Of a stretch of DNA of 7,626 bases, positions 5,716-7,626 are shown piece after piece (the first letter of the stretch is position 1; each line of letters opens with the position of its first letter). Source of the DNA: Bacteroidales bacterium (GTDB taxonomy: Bacteria > Bacteroidota > Bacteroidia > Bacteroidales > P3); contig JAFZEK010000004.1 of assembly GCA_017560705.1 (NCBI GenBank), forward strand, positions 1 through 7,626, written 5' to 3'. Made by a program: the position numbers and the translations under genes. The notes under the pieces are model-generated. The model saw only the letters and a program-made list of their open reading frames with translations, was not told where the DNA came from and ran no database searches.

Positions 5716-7317
5716 ATGGATGAGTTATTTACACAGGGGCTTTTTGCTCTATTCTTCGTTATTTCGGTAGGGCTTATATTGGGGCGGTTAAAAATAAAAG
5801 GTTTTTCGCTAGATGTTTCGGGTGTGATATTCATTGCTATGTTCTTAGGATATTTGGGAGTTGAAATACCACAAATGTTTCAAAACTTTGGTATTCTGTT
5901 GTTTATATTCACTATTGGCATACAGTCGGGACCAGGATTTTTCAATTCCTTTGTCAGCGATGGAAAGAAGCCTATCTTACTCACTCTCGTGCTTATAGGT
6001 TCGGGAGTGGTGCTTACCCTAATATTTTGTGCTATTTTCGACTTGGGCGATATTGGGTCTATCCTAGGAGTCTTCAATGGTGGAATGGCAAGTTCCATTG
6101 GTTTAGCAGCCTCTATAGATGTGGTTTCTTCGCCCAAAATATCACTGGACTACAGTGTTATATACCCTTTCTCCATCATTATAACTATTCTTTTCTTTCA
6201 GCTTCTACCTCTTTTTTCTAAGATTGATTTTTCGAAAGAAAACGAGTTGGACGCTGAAGATGTGCGAAAGAAAAATCCGCTAATAGTGCGAAAAGATTAT
6301 CTAGTGGAAAACAAAAACATAGATGGAAAAAGTATTAAAGATTTGAACTTCAGGACTTCGACGGGTGCCACAATTTCTAGAATAAAGCATGATGGCGAAG
6401 TTATAAATCCATCGTTGGGTACTACAGTTTGTTTAGGCGATGTTTTGCGAGTGGTTGGAACTGAGGATAGTATGAAAAGAGCGTCTCTTTTGCTGGGAAA
6501 GCCCGTGGAGAATGAAAATATGGATTTAGAATCGCAATATGAAAACTTGTGGCTGTTGGTTACTAACAAAAGAGTTGTGGGCAAAACATTGGAAGAAATC
6601 AATCTTTCGGGCATTTTTAATAGCAATGTTATCAGGCTTCAAAGAGGTGGGACTGACCTTAGTATTTCGGGAAAAATAAAAATTAGATATGGCGATAAGC
6701 TTTATGTGGCTACGGATATTTCACATGCCGAAGCTGTTACAGAATTTCTAGGGAATAATATAAAACAAGTGGCTGATACTGATTTTCTTCCAATTACTTT
6801 GGGAATTATTATTGGTATTTTTATTGGCAGTCTTACTATCCCAATCCACGAATCTTTTCAGCTTAAACTGGGAATAGGGGGAGGAGTGCTTATTTCCTCG
6901 CTGGTGCTGAGTTATATAGGTAAAACAGGACCCATTATTTGGACAATGAATAGTGTGTCTAACAATCTTTTCCGACAATTGGGTTTGCTTATATTTTTAG
7001 CAGCTGTGGGCACTGAGGCTGGCACTCATTTGAGCGATGTGTTGAATGTTCATAGCTTGGTAGTTGTGGGTATTGGCTGTTTAGTTTCTATTTTACCTAT
7101 GATTATTTCTTATTTTGTTGGTAGATATGTATTTAAAGTGTCGTTTATTCCATTGGTGGGCATTATAGCGGGAGCTTTGAACTCTACTTTGGGACTTACG
7201 ATAATTGGAGTAAAGACGAAATCGCCTAATTTACAGGCTAATTACGCGACTGCTTATCCTTTTGCACTTGTTTTGATGATAATAATACCGCAAATTTTGG
7301 TATTTTTCTTCAAATAA
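5716..7317 (+). CDS. AspT/YidE-type membrane transporter with two TrkA_C domains
   Basis: This 533-residue inner-membrane protein has the classic layout of the aspartate:alanine exchanger family (AspT, YidE, YbjL). An N-terminal hydrophobic half (about 6-167, roughly six membrane segments) is followed by two cytoplasmic TrkA_C (RCK-C) domains at about 187-261 and 276-346, then a second hydrophobic half (about 356-533). The halves are an internal duplication: GIQSGPGFF at 68-76 matches GTEAGTHL from 432, and NGGMASSIGL at 121-130 matches GALNSTLGL at 486-494. Known members exchange or export amino acids or dicarboxylates; the substrate here cannot be read from sequence. The TrkA_C pair probably senses a small ligand, but they lack the Rossmann half that binds NAD in full Trk/Ktr regulators. 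The start at 5716 gives a first membrane helix near the N terminus and has an AT-rich leader without a Shine-Dalgarno sequence. The gene appears monocistronic. Confidence 0.9.
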   Translation: MDELFTQGLFALFFVISVGLILGRLKIKGFSLDVSGVIFIAMFLGYLGVEIPQMFQNFGILLFIFTIGIQSGPGFFNSFVSDGKKPILLTLVLIGSGVVLTLIFCAIFDLGDIGSILGVFNGGMASSIGLAASIDVVSSPKISLDYSVIYPFSIIITILFFQLLPLFSKIDFSKENELDAEDVRKKNPLIVRKDYLVENKNIDGKSIKDLNFRTSTGATISRIKHDGEVINPSLGTTVCLGDVLRVVGTEDSMKRASLLLGKPVENENMDLESQYENLWLLVTNKRVVGKTLEEINLSGIFNSNVIRLQRGGTDLSISGKIKIRYGDKLYVATDISHAEAVTEFLGNNIKQVADTDFLPITLGIIIGIFIGSLTIPIHESFQLKLGIGGGVLISSLVLSYIGKTGPIIWTMNSVSNNLFRQLGLLIFLAAVGTEAGTHLSDVLNVHSLVVVGIGCLVSILPMIISYFVGRYVFKVSFIPLVGIIAGALNSTLGLTIIGVKTKSPNLQANYATAYPFALVLMIIIPQILVFFFK

Positions 7318-7331
7318 TGGTCAAAAAACAC

Positions 7332-7361
7332 GATTTTTCATGCTTCCTAATAAGAAAAATC
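7332..7361 (+). terminator. Weak hairpin after the transporter gene, possible terminator
   Basis: GATTTTTC (7332-7339) pairs with GAAAAATC (7354-7361) across a 14-base loop, 14 bp past the transporter stop. The stem is AT-rich and no T run follows directly, so it is at best a poor intrinsic terminator. Confidence 0.3.
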
Positions 7362-7448
7362 TGCAAAAAATATTTTCTCATAAAGTCTTGAGTAATTAAT
7401 AGTTGCTCCTGTTGTATTTTGGATAAGTATCATTTTCTTGAAAAAATA

Positions 7449-7480
7449 TTTGGTGGTATCAGGAAATCTTCGTACCTTTG
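7449..7480 (+). promoter_or_regulatory. Bacteroidetes-type promoter of the tRNA-Val gene
   Basis: TTTG at 7449-7452 and TACCTTTG at 7473-7480, separated by 20 bases, match the -33 TTTG and -7 TAnnTTTG boxes recognised by the primary sigma factor of Bacteroidota. Transcription would start a few bases after 7480, about 25 bases before the mature tRNA. This is the best promoter in the window and the strongest clue to the host phylum. Confidence 0.85.
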
Positions 7481-7510
7481 CAAACGCAAATCGAGAGAAA
7501 CAGATTGCAC

Positions 7511-7585
7511 GGGAGCATAGCTCAGCTGGTTCAGAGCACCTGCCTTACAAGCAGGGGGTCATAGGTTCGAATCCTATTGCTCCCA
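7511..7585 (+). tRNA. tRNA-Val (anticodon TAC)
   Basis: A complete 75-base cloverleaf. The acceptor stem GGGAGCA (7511-7517) pairs with TGCTCCC (7578-7584), with discriminator A at 7585. The D stem is GCTC (7520-7523) with GAGC (7534-7537). The anticodon stem CCTGC (7539-7543) pairs with GCAGG (7551-7555) around the loop CTTACAA, placing TAC at 7546-7548, which reads valine GUA and probably other GUN codons. The T stem ATAGG/CCTAT encloses TTCGAAT (7566-7572). All stems pair perfectly. The 3' CCA is not encoded (CAT follows the discriminator), so it must be added by the CCA-adding enzyme. Confidence 0.97.
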
Positions 7586-7626
7586 CATTTCCTCAAAATG
7601 ATTATACAACTTTTTTACCGATAACA

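Overview
The window reads as an ordinary chromosomal segment of an AT-rich member of the Bacteroidota, probably Bacteroidales. The main evidence is the promoter in front of the tRNA gene: a TTTG box, 20 bases, then TACCTTTG, which is the Bacteroidetes -33/-7 promoter form. The A-rich leaders that mostly lack a Shine-Dalgarno sequence, and the mix of gene families, agree with this. I cannot name the genus from sequence alone. All well-supported genes lie on the + strand.

Layout: (1) 1-34 is the end of a short dispersed repeat cut by the window edge. (2) 166-489 is a small DUF1232 (YkvA-like) protein, closed by a strong intrinsic terminator at 544-578. (3) 579-852 holds no convincing gene, only a 28-codon ORF. 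(4) 853-4230 is mfd, the complete transcription-repair coupling factor. (5) 4325-4762 is a small heat shock protein with a good ribosome binding site and an inverted repeat upstream, closed by a textbook terminator at 4807-4840. (6) 4841-5715 is a long gene-poor gap. It carries a 95-bp MITE-like element with perfect 21-bp inverted ends, an array of four palindromic units with an exact 21-bp period, and a weak minus-strand 57-codon ORF. (7) 5716-7317 is an AspT/YidE-type membrane transporter with two central TrkA_C domains. (8) 7449-7585 is a tRNA-Val(TAC) gene with its own promoter.

The genes do not form one pathway. Mfd acts in DNA repair, Hsp20 in protein homeostasis, and the other two proteins are membrane-associated or membrane-embedded with unknown substrate or role. 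The terminators after DUF1232 and after hsp20 suggest separate transcription units; mfd and hsp20 are only 94 bp apart and could be partly co-transcribed. I found no defence system, CRISPR array, phage or biosynthetic cluster. The least explained part is the non-coding 4.9-5.7 kb interval, with its repeat element and helically phased array.
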